Of a stretch of 64,000 nucleotides of DNA, positions 1 to 7,406 are shown piece after piece. The stretch's first letter is position 1. Each line of letters starts with the position of its first letter. The DNA is from Lactobacillus selangorensis. GTDB taxonomy: Bacteria; Bacillota; Bacilli; Lactobacillales; Lactobacillaceae. The stretch spans positions 1 to 64,000 of the forward strand of contig NZ_JQAZ01000006.1 in NCBI RefSeq assembly GCF_001437205.1. Reading direction: 5' to 3'. Both the position numbers and the translations under genes were made by a program. Below the pieces are notes generated by a model. It saw only the letters and a program-made list of their open reading frames with translations, had not been told where the DNA came from and ran no database searches.

Positions 1-30
1 GAGGGTAGGTAGCTGCCGCGCTAAGTTGAA

Positions 31-56
31 AGTCCGATGGAAATCGGGCTTTTTTT
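31..56 (+). terminator. Intrinsic terminator of an upstream gene
   Basis: An 8-bp stem (AGTCCGAT pairing with ATCGGGCT, one G-U pair) is followed by six T. It ends a transcript that enters from outside the window; the 30 bases before it are too short to assign. Confidence 0.7.
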
Positions 57-79
57 GTACCTTCAAATTGAATGTTTGG

Positions 80-108
80 TTGCCGTCATGGGCTTTTTAG
101 CATAAACT
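80..108 (+). promoter_or_regulatory. Candidate promoter of the ThrE-type exporter operon
   Basis: TTGCCG (80-85), a 17-base spacer and TAAACT (103-108) precede the TTG start at 139 by about 30 bases. The match is moderate. Confidence 0.35.
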
Positions 109-138
109 AGAAAAAAAGAAGTAAAGGGGGTCGATGCG

Positions 139-900
139 TTGAGCCGCCCTGATAAAAAAGATGAAATCCTAGATACATGCTTAATGGCGGGCCGGATTAT
201 GATCGAAAATGGATCCGAAATGTACCGAGTCGAAGACACAATGAATCGAATCGCCCAAAATGCTGGTGAGAAAGATGTCGTTGTTTTCACAACACCGATG
301 GGGCTGTTTATGGGGATTAAAAATAAACATTATGTCCAATTACGAGCCATTCAGTCCCGCACGATGAATCTCGAAAAGGTTAGTCGGGTCAATTCGCTCT
401 CCCGTGAGTTTGCTCAGCATCAAATTAACCTGAATCAGTTACATCACGAACTTGAACTGGTGGACCGCAATACGCCAGTTTTCCCATTTTGGGAGCAAGT
501 CGTGGCGGCGGCAATTGTCAGCTGCACACTGATGATCATTTTTGCTGGTGAATATGACTGGATTGATATGCCGTTGTGTGCGGTAGTCGGTGCAATCGGC
601 TATGCGATTTTCTATTATTTGAATTTGTGGAGCAATGTGCGTTTCGTCAGTGAATTTATGGCTTCCTTTATACTGGGGCTGGCTGCCTTTGTCGGCGTTC
701 ACTTAGGGTTAGGACATAACATTAACAACATCATCATCGGTGCCGTGATGCCGCTGGTGCCTGGTGTGGCCATCACCAATGCCTTCCGTGACTTATTGGC
801 CGGTCATTTGCTGACAGGGATCTCACGAGCAACGGAAGCCGTTCTCAGTGCTTGTGCAATTGGGACTGGGATTGCCCTTATCTTTCGGTTCTTTGTTTAG
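139..900 (+). CDS. ThrE-family threonine/serine exporter, large subunit (DUF1212)
   Basis: A 253-residue protein of the ThrE type. The N-terminal half is soluble (about residues 1-110, with the family-typical 'IENGSEMYRVEDT' region), followed by about five membrane segments. Split ThrE systems have a long DUF1212 subunit and a short DUF3815 subunit; the next gene supplies the short one. The family exports threonine, serine or related small molecules; the substrate here is inferred only. The start is TTG at 139, because AAAGGGGG lies 9 bases upstream and the nearby ATG at 134 runs into a stop after two codons. The next gene starts 11 bases after the stop. Confidence 0.85.
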   Translation: MSRPDKKDEILDTCLMAGRIMIENGSEMYRVEDTMNRIAQNAGEKDVVVFTTPMGLFMGIKNKHYVQLRAIQSRTMNLEKVSRVNSLSREFAQHQINLNQLHHELELVDRNTPVFPFWEQVVAAAIVSCTLMIIFAGEYDWIDMPLCAVVGAIGYAIFYYLNLWSNVRFVSEFMASFILGLAAFVGVHLGLGHNINNIIIGAVMPLVPGVAITNAFRDLLAGHLLTGISRATEAVLSACAIGTGIALIFRFFV

Positions 901-911
901 GAGGAAAAGCC

Positions 912-1394
912 ATGCCATACTGGTTACAATTAGTCGTTCAAATCTCATTCAGTTATCTGGCGACATGTGCCTTTGCAATTTGTATCAACATTCCCCGCAA
1001 GGCTTTGAATGCTTGCGGAATTGCCGGGAGTGTCGGCTGGATCGTTTACTGGTTATTGAAAAATCTATCGACTGGGCGAATGGTCGCCAATCTAATGGGT
1101 GCACTCGCCATCGGATTCTGCGGAATTTTAATGGCGCGCCGCAAAGGCATGCCGGTGATTATTTTCAATATTCCGGCATTAGTCCCTTTAGTTCCTGGTG
1201 CAACGGCCTATCGAGCCATTCGGGCGCTTGTGTTAGGCAATATCGATCTGGCAATTCAGCTGATTGTATCAGTGACGATGGTAGCCGGTTCGATTGCTGT
1301 CGGTTTCATGCTGGCCCAGCTGATTGGAGAGCTGACCGTTTATCATTCTCGGTCCTTGCCTAAATTGCGACGGCCAGGACAGCGTTATAAATGA
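912..1394 (+). CDS. ThrE-family threonine/serine exporter, small subunit (DUF3815)
   Basis: A 160-residue, almost wholly hydrophobic protein with about five membrane segments and the typical 'VPLVPGATAYRA' segment, which echoes the 'MPLVPGVAITNAFRD' segment of the partner. It forms the second half of a split ThrE exporter. I chose ATG 912 because AGGAGGA at 899-905 sits 7 bases before it; an earlier in-frame ATG at 852 lies inside the previous gene and has no ribosome site. Co-transcribed with the gene before it. Confidence 0.85.
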   Translation: MPYWLQLVVQISFSYLATCAFAICINIPRKALNACGIAGSVGWIVYWLLKNLSTGRMVANLMGALAIGFCGILMARRKGMPVIIFNIPALVPLVPGATAYRAIRALVLGNIDLAIQLIVSVTMVAGSIAVGFMLAQLIGELTVYHSRSLPKLRRPGQRYK

Positions 1395-1395
1395 A

Positions 1396-1424
1396 TTGTG
1401 TGTTTCTGAAAAACGTGTTATACT
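1396..1424 (+). promoter_or_regulatory. Strong promoter of the stand-alone RNA
   Basis: TTGTGT (1396-1401), a 17-base spacer, and TATACT (1419-1424) with an upstream TG. No ribosome site or open frame follows, and the transcript would run to the terminator at 1609-1643. Confidence 0.65.
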
Positions 1425-1430
1425 ATTTGC

Positions 1431-1643
1431 ATGCGATGAGTCGAGTATGATCCGATATTTCTTTGAAATATTCTGCGCAAGCGGCTCGGGATCAAAAAGA
1501 TAGCAGGGCATCATCAGGCTAGACCGACCTACCGGATCGTAGGGGATGTTTACGTCCGCTGTGTTGTGGAGCACATGGCGTTTGCCGCTTCGGCGGTACT
1601 GCGAAAAAGAACCGTTCCTAATTTTAGGAACGGTTCTTTTTTT
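1431..1643 (+). ncRNA. Stand-alone structured RNA of about 210 nt, family not identified
   Basis: Bounded by a good promoter (-10 at 1419) and a strong terminator (stem 1609-1620 / 1625-1636, 12 bp, then T7). The interior is rich in perfect hairpins: ATATTT/AAATAT near 1455-1475, CCTAC/GTAGG near 1530-1545, CGC-TGTG/CACA-GCG near 1557-1580, and a six-pair stem closed by a TTCG tetraloop near 1583-1598. GATCC/GGATC could close a larger domain. No SD-start pair is seen, and the next gene lies on the other strand, so this is not a leader. Size and isolation would suit a 6S-like RNA, but I see no diagnostic 6S, SRP, RNase P or tmRNA motif. Confidence 0.6.
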
Positions 1644-1646
1644 GTC

Positions 1647-2459
1647 TCATAAAATGAATTTCTGAATCACTTCGGCGACTGCATCATGGTCATTGTTGGC
1701 GGTTGTTACAAAGTTGCTGGCGGCTTTGGCCTCATCAGTCCCATTGGCAACACTGACGCCAAGTCCGGCGGCTTTCAGCATCGGGATATCGTTGCTGTTA
1801 TCGCCGATTGCAATGATTTCTTCAGGTTTAATGCCTAGCTTTCCGCCCAACTCAAGGGCAGCGGCGCCCTTATTGACGCCGGCATGGTTGAATTCGACGT
1901 AACGGTCGGAGGAATAGGTAACGGCTAACGGCTGTTTTACTTCAGCTTGTACCTTTTGGGCCAACTGCTGTCGGGTCGCTAAATCGGCTTGGAAGATGAT
2001 TTTAAATAACGGTTCATTTTTCAGAAAATCGATATTCGGTTCGTCGAGCAGGACCCAATCGTTGGCCCGGCCGTTTAAATAAGCGCGTTCATTGTCATCC
2101 ATATTGGCGATATAATCCCGTTCCTTGGCATAGACATGCAGACAGACGCCGGCTGCAATTCCAATATTGAAAATCTGCTTGATTGTGTCGAATTCCAACG
2201 GGTGCATAGCCAGCACACGATGCTGGCTATTTTCAACGGTGATTCCGCCGTTATATGAAATAATGTAAGTGTCCGGTTCATGCAGCATGCCGAGCTTGGT
2301 CAGCACATTATCAACGCTTAAGTAGCTGCGGCCTGTATTCGGCACAAAATAGACGCCTTTAGCAAGCGCGGCCTTAATTGCCGTTACTGTTGCCGGGTCG
2401 ATTTTTTTCTGATTATTGAGCAAGGTCTCATCTAAGTCACATACGATCATTTTATACAT
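1647..2459 (-). CDS. HAD-superfamily (Cof-type) sugar-phosphate phosphatase
   Basis: A 270-residue Cof/YidA-type HAD hydrolase. Motif I is 'VCDLDETLLN' at the N-terminus (nucleophile Asp and general acid Asp), motif III Lys is probably within 'NHAGVNKGAAALELG', and motif IV is 'AIGDNSNDIPML'. A C2-type cap lies between. The family dephosphorylates sugar phosphates and flavin or pyridoxal phosphates in the cytosol; substrate unknown here. The start is at 2459, with GGGAGAG 7 bases upstream. It faces the stand-alone RNA, and its terminator is probably the same hairpin read on the other strand. A cre-like site and a TATAAT box lie just upstream. Confidence 0.88.
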   Translation of the reverse strand: MYKMIVCDLDETLLNNQKKIDPATVTAIKAALAKGVYFVPNTGRSYLSVDNVLTKLGMLHEPDTYIISYNGGITVENSQHRVLAMHPLEFDTIKQIFNIGIAAGVCLHVYAKERDYIANMDDNERAYLNGRANDWVLLDEPNIDFLKNEPLFKIIFQADLATRQQLAQKVQAEVKQPLAVTYSSDRYVEFNHAGVNKGAAALELGGKLGIKPEEIIAIGDNSNDIPMLKAAGLGVSVANGTDEAKAASNFVTTANNDHDAVAEVIQKFIL

Positions 2460-2472
2460 ACTATCTCTCCCA

Positions 2473-2486
2473 TGAAAACGTTTTAA
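2473..2486. promoter_or_regulatory. cre-like site before the HAD phosphatase gene
   Basis: TGAAAACGTTTTAA matches the CcpA consensus TGWAANCGNTNWCA at all but one position. It lies between a TATAAT-type -10 (plus-strand ATTATA near 2494) and the ribosome site, a position that would repress. Confidence 0.45.
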
Positions 2487-2501
2487 CATTTTCATTATAG
2501 C

Positions 2502-2531
2502 AAAAAAGACGGCCTGCGGGCAGGTCGTCTT
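2502..2531 (-). terminator. Terminator of the EIIC-hydrolase operon
   Basis: An 11-bp stem (AAGACGACCTG on the minus strand, one mismatch) followed by six T on the minus strand, directly after the stop codon at 2537. Confidence 0.7.
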
Positions 2532-2536
2532 CATGG

Positions 2537-3403
2537 TTAATCATCGTCATTATTGTTATCGGTACCGTTCTTTTTATTCGACTGCCGCAGGATATCCTGC
2601 CGAATCAGCTGAACGGTCTGCTTGCTCTGGGTCAAATCAGAGTGGGTCGCATCGGCCCCCGTGACGGTAATTTCGGTGTATTGTTTGACCTTGTTCTGGT
2701 AAATATACTTGCCAGCTTCAACACTCTGATAAGGCACGATGCCATCGGATGCATAGTCTTCAGTCCCAGCGATCGAATAGACAATGAGATCTTTCGGCAG
2801 GTTGCTGCTGCCTTTGATGAAATCATTTAGCATTTGAGTGTGATTCTGCAGGCTCGTTTCGTTGAAATTGTAGGGCGAACCGATTGTCATCAGCCGATTG
2901 ATGGTGACGTCGCTCTGATCGAGGTATTTTTCCAGATAGAGGGTATAAATCAGGCCGCCGTTGGAATGGCCGACGCCGCTGAAATGATTGAACTGATAGG
3001 TATCAATCAAGGCATTCATGGCGATGCTGAACCAACGAGCTTGTTTCTTGATATTACTGTAACCATCCTTATTATTCTGGAAGGCGACGACGATAAACGG
3101 CTGGGTATCGTTGGGCCGGATGCGGCCGGAATATTTGAGGGTGTCGTTTTCCTGAACGGTGACTTTCAGCAAACTATGCTTGGTCGAACTGCCTTTGTTC
3201 AGTTCTGTTGCCAGGGCGTTGAAACGCTCCTGAGTGGCACTGCTGCCCGGAATGAAGATAATCGGATCCATCCGTGAATTGTGCTGGACACGAGCGTAGC
3301 TGACGTTTTCGTGCATCCATTGATAGGCGGGAATGATGATGCCGAGTGCGATGATGCAGCTGGCGAGAATTCCTAAAATGAGACGCCAATGTTTCCGGAT
3401 CAT
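2537..3403 (-). CDS. Alpha/beta hydrolase of the DUF915 type, membrane-anchored or secreted
   Basis: A 288-residue protein with an N-terminal signal or anchor (about residues 8-25) and the lipase-like nucleophile elbow 'GHSNGG' near residue 145. A downstream 'SDGIVPYQS' and 'HSDL' supply plausible Asp and His of the triad. The DUF915 family is common in lactobacilli, and its substrate is not settled. The start overlaps the stop of the upstream EIIC gene in an ATGA arrangement, so the two are translationally coupled; why a hydrolase is paired with a sugar permease is unclear. The acidic, Asn/Asp-rich C-terminus ('TDNNNDDD') is unusual. Confidence 0.8.
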   Translation of the reverse strand: MIRKHWRLILGILASCIIALGIIIPAYQWMHENVSYARVQHNSRMDPIIFIPGSSATQERFNALATELNKGSSTKHSLLKVTVQENDTLKYSGRIRPNDTQPFIVVAFQNNKDGYSNIKKQARWFSIAMNALIDTYQFNHFSGVGHSNGGLIYTLYLEKYLDQSDVTINRLMTIGSPYNFNETSLQNHTQMLNDFIKGSSNLPKDLIVYSIAGTEDYASDGIVPYQSVEAGKYIYQNKVKQYTEITVTGADATHSDLTQSKQTVQLIRQDILRQSNKKNGTDNNNDDD

Positions 3404-4722
3404 TTCTGTTCACCTTCTTTACTTGCTAAACGGATTGCTTCGTTATTGATTTTAATGAATGGCAGGTAAATCAGGACGGAAACGGCCAGACACAAGAGAC
3501 TGACGAAGAGGGCCACCCAATTGCCGTTTGTCCCTAAGAAGGCACTCAGCGGGCCTGGGGTAGTGCCTGGTACTGGATAGATGGCGGCGGGCATCCACCG
3601 CAGTTTCAGAAAAATTGATGCAATGAGAATGTTCACCCAAGGTGCAATGATAAACGGAATCGCCAGCAAGGGATTGAAGAGCAGTGGAATCCCGAACATC
3701 AGTGGGGTATTGATATTGAATAAACCAGGCAGGAGCGACCACTTGGCGATTTTGCCTTGATCGCTGGAATGATGCAGAATCAGAATGGCAATGATCAGAG
3801 CTAAGGTCATCCCGTTGCCGCCAAAATTGGCAAACGTATCAAAAGTCGTATGCAGTGTCAATGGATGCGGTACATTGTAGGCCGTTTTATGCGAGAGCGC
3901 ATAATTTAAATTCTGGGTATCGTAAGTCGAATTAGTTGATGGTGTTAAGGCACTGAACGGGCCTTCGACACCGATTGTATTCAGAAAGTTATTAATCCCA
4001 GTCAAGCCGAGAATCTGCAGCAGCGCCGATGATGAATGGGCTGGGAGTCGGAAGACCATGTAGATGAGCCCATTTAAACCGCCGTTGTCCGATGCTCCTG
4101 GGGTCAGGAATGAAAAACCGACGTTGATTAAGAGGGCGCCGCTAATCAAAATCAGAATGGCCCAAATTGAAGAAAGACAGCGTTCCATGATTAAATGCAG
4201 CGGCCGTTCCCAAGTGTAGACGGCTTTTTTGGTCCAGAGCAAGTTAAACAGCCAGCCGACGATTAGACCGGTGATCATCGCCAGCAGCATGCCCCGCATG
4301 CCAAGGTTATTGACCCGAATGTGGTTGGTGCGGGCCGATAGCTGGTAATTGAAGATTAGAAAAACACAGAGGCTGGTAAAACCGGCCAGCTGATCATCTT
4401 TTTGATAGGAACGCGCAACGTATTTGGAGGCATAGTAAGCCGTCATCATGGCGACCAGTCCTAAAGTGAGGTTGCTGAAAGCTTGCAATACTGAATGGGC
4501 CTCCGTGAAAAACGTGTTGGTCGTATCAAAACCATAAATTTCGGCTAAAAAGCCGTCCGGCATGAAACAAGCGGCGTCGATTGCTTTCATAAACGAGCCG
4601 ACGAGCGCAAACGGGAAAATAATGACTAAGGTCTGCTGAGCGGCACGGTAGAGACGCTGCCGTTTCAAGAGAAAACTGATGTGAAGGAACCACTTGGCAA
4701 TTCGTTGTTCGACTGCTTCCAT
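3400..4722 (-). CDS. PTS EIIC, cellobiose/lactose (CelB/LicC) class, without IIA or IIB
   Basis: A 440-residue permease with about ten membrane segments, of the Lac/Cel-type EIIC family ('ITGLIVGWLFNLLW', 'GGNGMTLAL', 'INTPLMFGIPLLFNP'). The C-terminal 'NTPLMFGIP' region is typical of the substrate-binding core. No IIA or IIB gene is adjacent, so it must share these with another system or act differently; orphan celB-like genes are common in lactobacilli. The start is at 4722, where AAGAAGG lies 8 bases upstream; the ten extra residues in front have no ribosome site. It is coupled to the downstream hydrolase gene and divergent from the aquaporin gene. Confidence 0.85.
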   Translation of the reverse strand: MEAVEQRIAKWFLHISFLLKRQRLYRAAQQTLVIIFPFALVGSFMKAIDAACFMPDGFLAEIYGFDTTNTFFTEAHSVLQAFSNLTLGLVAMMTAYYASKYVARSYQKDDQLAGFTSLCVFLIFNYQLSARTNHIRVNNLGMRGMLLAMITGLIVGWLFNLLWTKKAVYTWERPLHLIMERCLSSIWAILILISGALLINVGFSFLTPGASDNGGLNGLIYMVFRLPAHSSSALLQILGLTGINNFLNTIGVEGPFSALTPSTNSTYDTQNLNYALSHKTAYNVPHPLTLHTTFDTFANFGGNGMTLALIIAILILHHSSDQGKIAKWSLLPGLFNINTPLMFGIPLLFNPLLAIPFIIAPWVNILIASIFLKLRWMPAAIYPVPGTTPGPLSAFLGTNGNWVALFVSLLCLAVSVLIYLPFIKINNEAIRLASKEGEQK

Positions 4723-4835
4723 CAATAAAACCTTCTTTGTTAAGATTATCAAATATTTACTGAAAACGGATCATGAATGGCGTAAAATAAAGATAGTTTG
4801 CTAGAACAATCTCATTTAAAAAAGGTGGAAAAACT

Positions 4836-5489
4836 TTGAAGAAATATCTAGCTGAATTTTTTGGAACTATGTTTTTTGTTTTCATCGGGACAGGTACGGT
4901 TGTCTTAGGAAAAGGCTCACCGCTGATGATTGCCTTGGCATTCGGTCTGGGAATCTCGATTAGTGCGTATGCGATTGGATCAATTTCCGGTGCGATGGTC
5001 AACCCAGCCGTTTCACTGGCAATGTACATCAATAAACGGCTCTCCTTAACGGACACGTTATGGTACATTGTCGCTGAGATTTTAGGTGCAATTGCCGCGT
5101 CAGGGTTATTGGATCTTTTCTTAGGGCTCGACAAGCTGCCGAAAACCAACTTTGGTCAGAATGATTTCACGACCTTATCCGCTGGTGGTGCTTTCGTTGT
5201 CGAAACCGTGTTCTCATTCTTGTTCATTTTTGTGATCTTAATGGTAACCTCCGAAAAGTACGGCAACAGTCAAATGGCTGGGTTCGTCATCGGACTTACA
5301 TTGACCTTGCTGATCTTAGTCGGTTTGAAGTTGACGGGTGTTTCCGTCAATCCGGCGCGTAGTATCGGGCCCGCACTGTTTGCTGGCGGGACGGCATTGA
5401 GTCACTTATGGGTCTTTATCTTGGCGCCCTGTGTTGGAGGGATCTTAGCGGCATGGTGCAGCAAATTCCTCTTCGGCAGCGAAGACTAA
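4836..5489 (+). CDS. Aquaporin / MIP-family channel
   Basis: A 217-residue channel of the major intrinsic protein family, with six membrane segments and two NPA loops: 'MVNPAVSLAM' near residue 55 and 'VSVNPARSIGPAL' near residue 170. The Arg after the second NPA is part of the selectivity filter. The short loops are closer to AqpZ-type water channels than to GlpF glycerol facilitators, but lactobacillar members are often mixed-function. The start is TTG at 4836 with AAAGGTGG 7 bases upstream; there is no better ATG. Single-gene unit with its own terminator. Confidence 0.88.
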   Translation: MKKYLAEFFGTMFFVFIGTGTVVLGKGSPLMIALAFGLGISISAYAIGSISGAMVNPAVSLAMYINKRLSLTDTLWYIVAEILGAIAASGLLDLFLGLDKLPKTNFGQNDFTTLSAGGAFVVETVFSFLFIFVILMVTSEKYGNSQMAGFVIGLTLTLLILVGLKLTGVSVNPARSIGPALFAGGTALSHLWVFILAPCVGGILAAWCSKFLFGSED

Positions 5490-5517
5490 GGGTCACGAAT
5501 CAAACTTGCTATTATTC

Positions 5518-5546
5518 AAAGTCCGCATTGGCTGCGGGCTTTTTTT
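5518..5546 (+). terminator. Terminator after the aquaporin gene
   Basis: AGTCCGCA pairs with TGCGGGCT (8 bp) and is followed by a T-run. Confidence 0.8.
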
Positions 5547-5658
5547 GTTCTGCCATCTTCATAGTACCATTCAACAAAAACGAAGGTGTTCCTAATGGCT
5601 TTTATTTAGAAAAATGCTATGCTTGATTTGGAATCTTTTTTGGAAAGGGAGTTTCATT

Positions 5659-5991
5659 ATGGATCTATATGATATTTTTCGTGTCTTTACCGCCAATGAT
5701 CAGGCCCCTAAAGCAGATGCAAATTATTTTAGTATTTCAACCGATAGCAAACGCGATCCGTTGAATTTAACGAATGCTGACTTGGTCAACGTCATGTATA
5801 CGTACTTCAATAAGCCGGATTCACCCAGCAATATCGATGATTATGAGATTTCACCGGAAGAATTAGACCAATTGAACAGCAACTTGAGCAAGAGTTATAC
5901 CGTCATGGAAATCGTTTCTGATTTATCCCGTGAAGTACAAAAATTCAACGTTGATTTTCCTAATCAGAAAATTGAAATCAAAGTCTTTTAA
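5659..5991 (+). CDS. Conserved hypothetical protein, 110 residues
   Basis: A small, acidic, soluble protein beginning MDLYDIFRVF. I recognise no domain; it has no signal peptide, membrane segment or cysteine pair. The start at 5659 follows GGAAAGGGAG by about 7 bases; the 15 codons upstream that are open in the same frame have no ribosome site. Monocistronic: a terminator precedes it and a perfect hairpin follows it. Likely a real gene given codon use and signals, function unknown. Confidence 0.7.
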   Translation: MDLYDIFRVFTANDQAPKADANYFSISTDSKRDPLNLTNADLVNVMYTYFNKPDSPSNIDDYEISPEELDQLNSNLSKSYTVMEIVSDLSREVQKFNVDFPNQKIEIKVF

Positions 5992-6006
5992 AGTGAATTG
6001 CAAATC

Positions 6007-6036
6007 AAAAAGCTGCGGCATGTGCCGCAGCTTTTT
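6007..6036. terminator. Bidirectional terminator
   Basis: A perfect 14-bp stem (AAAAAGCTGCGGCA) with a 2-base loop, A-run and T-run on either side. It serves the small plus-strand gene and the convergent hydrolase gene. Confidence 0.85.
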
Positions 6037-6053
6037 GTATGTTCCTTAGAATG

Positions 6054-7241
6054 TTATTTCGTCTCATTCAGCATAATTTGATAAAGCTGCTGTGAAAGAA
6101 TCATCGTCGTGGTCAGCGGCTTATGATTCGACAAGAGGACGACGCCGTTTTCACCGTCTTTAGAGAGGGTGAGGCCGGAATCATAACCGCCTTCGACACC
6201 ATGGCTGCTGAAGTAGTCGGTGAAGTTGTAAACCCCACCGCCATATTGGCCGCCATTGGTATCCCGTAATTTGTTAACGGATGACTTCGGGATGATTTTG
6301 CCTTGCGTGATGGCTTGTTCAATCTTGAAGAGATCGCCGACGGAGGTATAAACATTCCCTGTTCCCAGCTGGTTATTGTACTGGACATAATTTTCAGTTT
6401 GAACTTTCTTGTAGTAATTGAGCGGATCGATGGCTTCATAAGCCCGAGTCCGATCTTTTTCTTTGTCGAAGGTATCCATAAAGCCGGTATGCCCCAAATG
6501 CAGCGGGTCTAAGAATTCGGTTTGAATCAGGTCATGATAAGTTTTGCCGGTTTTACGTTCGATAATCCCTGATAGGAGGGTGTAATTGATCGGCTGATAG
6601 GAATGGAGGTTGATTGAGTGGACCTTAATGTGCTTGACGGCATATTTGACCAGTTCTTTGTCGGTCAGCATCGTCGTCGGAGCTTTGCCGGGAAACAGAC
6701 CGGAATGCATATCGAGCATCATCCGAATCGTAATTTTATTACCATGCGGAATGCTGGGATAGTATTTCGAGATTGGGTCGCTGAATTTGACTTTGCCTTC
6801 ATCGACCAGCTGCATCAATAAGGTCGCCGTCATCGACTTTTGAATGGAAGCAATCTGAAAGAGCGATTTGGCGTTATTCTTTCGACCGGCCGCTTTATCG
6901 GCATAGCCAAAACCTCTTTGATAGATGATTTTATTGTTCCGGACGATGAGGGCCGTCCCGACAAATTGCGAACGATTGAGAATCCCGGCGATTTTTTTCG
7001 TATCTGCTTTCGTTAATTTGCTGGGGACATCATGGTCGAACCGGGATGGATAATTCTTTTGATTCTGCTTATTCTGCGAGAAGGTTTCCTCAGCCTGCTG
7101 TTCGTTTAGCGCCACTTTTTTGGTGGCCTGCGGATGGTTGGGTAAGTATTGGTAGTGGTAATAGGCGCCTGCACCGGCCGCAAGGATGACAATTGCGATC
7201 AGCGACCAGGAGAACCAGCGCCAGAACTTTTTCTGTTTCAT
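6054..7241 (-). CDS. Serine hydrolase of the class C beta-lactamase fold, membrane-anchored
   Basis: A 395-residue protein with an N-terminal anchor (about residues 8-26), a Lys/Gln-rich linker, and a beta-lactamase/PBP4*-type domain. The catalytic SxxK is 'SIQK' in 'LFQIASIQKSMTA'; the second motif is a Tyr in 'INYTLLSGIIERKTG'; the third is 'HGVEGGYDSG'. These enzymes act outside the membrane as D-amino-acid peptidases or esterases; true lactamase activity is unlikely. The start is at 7241, where AAGGGAG lies 10 bases upstream; a GTG 8 codons earlier lacks one. A TATAAT box lies near 7270. Confidence 0.85.
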   Translation of the reverse strand: MKQKKFWRWFSWSLIAIVILAAGAGAYYHYQYLPNHPQATKKVALNEQQAEETFSQNKQNQKNYPSRFDHDVPSKLTKADTKKIAGILNRSQFVGTALIVRNNKIIYQRGFGYADKAAGRKNNAKSLFQIASIQKSMTATLLMQLVDEGKVKFSDPISKYYPSIPHGNKITIRMMLDMHSGLFPGKAPTTMLTDKELVKYAVKHIKVHSINLHSYQPINYTLLSGIIERKTGKTYHDLIQTEFLDPLHLGHTGFMDTFDKEKDRTRAYEAIDPLNYYKKVQTENYVQYNNQLGTGNVYTSVGDLFKIEQAITQGKIIPKSSVNKLRDTNGGQYGGGVYNFTDYFSSHGVEGGYDSGLTLSKDGENGVVLLSNHKPLTTTMILSQQLYQIMLNETK

Positions 7242-7320
7242 TTTGCTGTCGCTCCCTTTATTCACTTTTTATTATAGCCGTAAAGTATCGCCAGCTGGCA
7301 TTTAACGTTTCCGATTTTGC

Positions 7321-7340
7321 CAGTTAAGATTCAGTTAAGA
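7321..7340 (+). promoter_or_regulatory. Direct repeat CAGTTAAGA x2, period 11, before the ABC exporter operon
   Basis: CAGTTAAGA occurs at 7321-7329 and 7332-7340. An 11-base period is typical of OmpR/PhoB-type response-regulator sites. A possible -10 (TATCAT, 7367-7372) has no good -35, as expected of an activated promoter. Confidence 0.35.
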
Positions 7341-7406
7341 AGGCCGCCTCCTGAATTAAAAGGGAGTATCATAAAAGGGAGAGGAAGAAGTGGGAGGATT
7401 GTTTGT

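Noticed and set aside
1-30. End of an upstream coding gene
   Set aside because: All frames are too short to identify; only the terminator can be supported.
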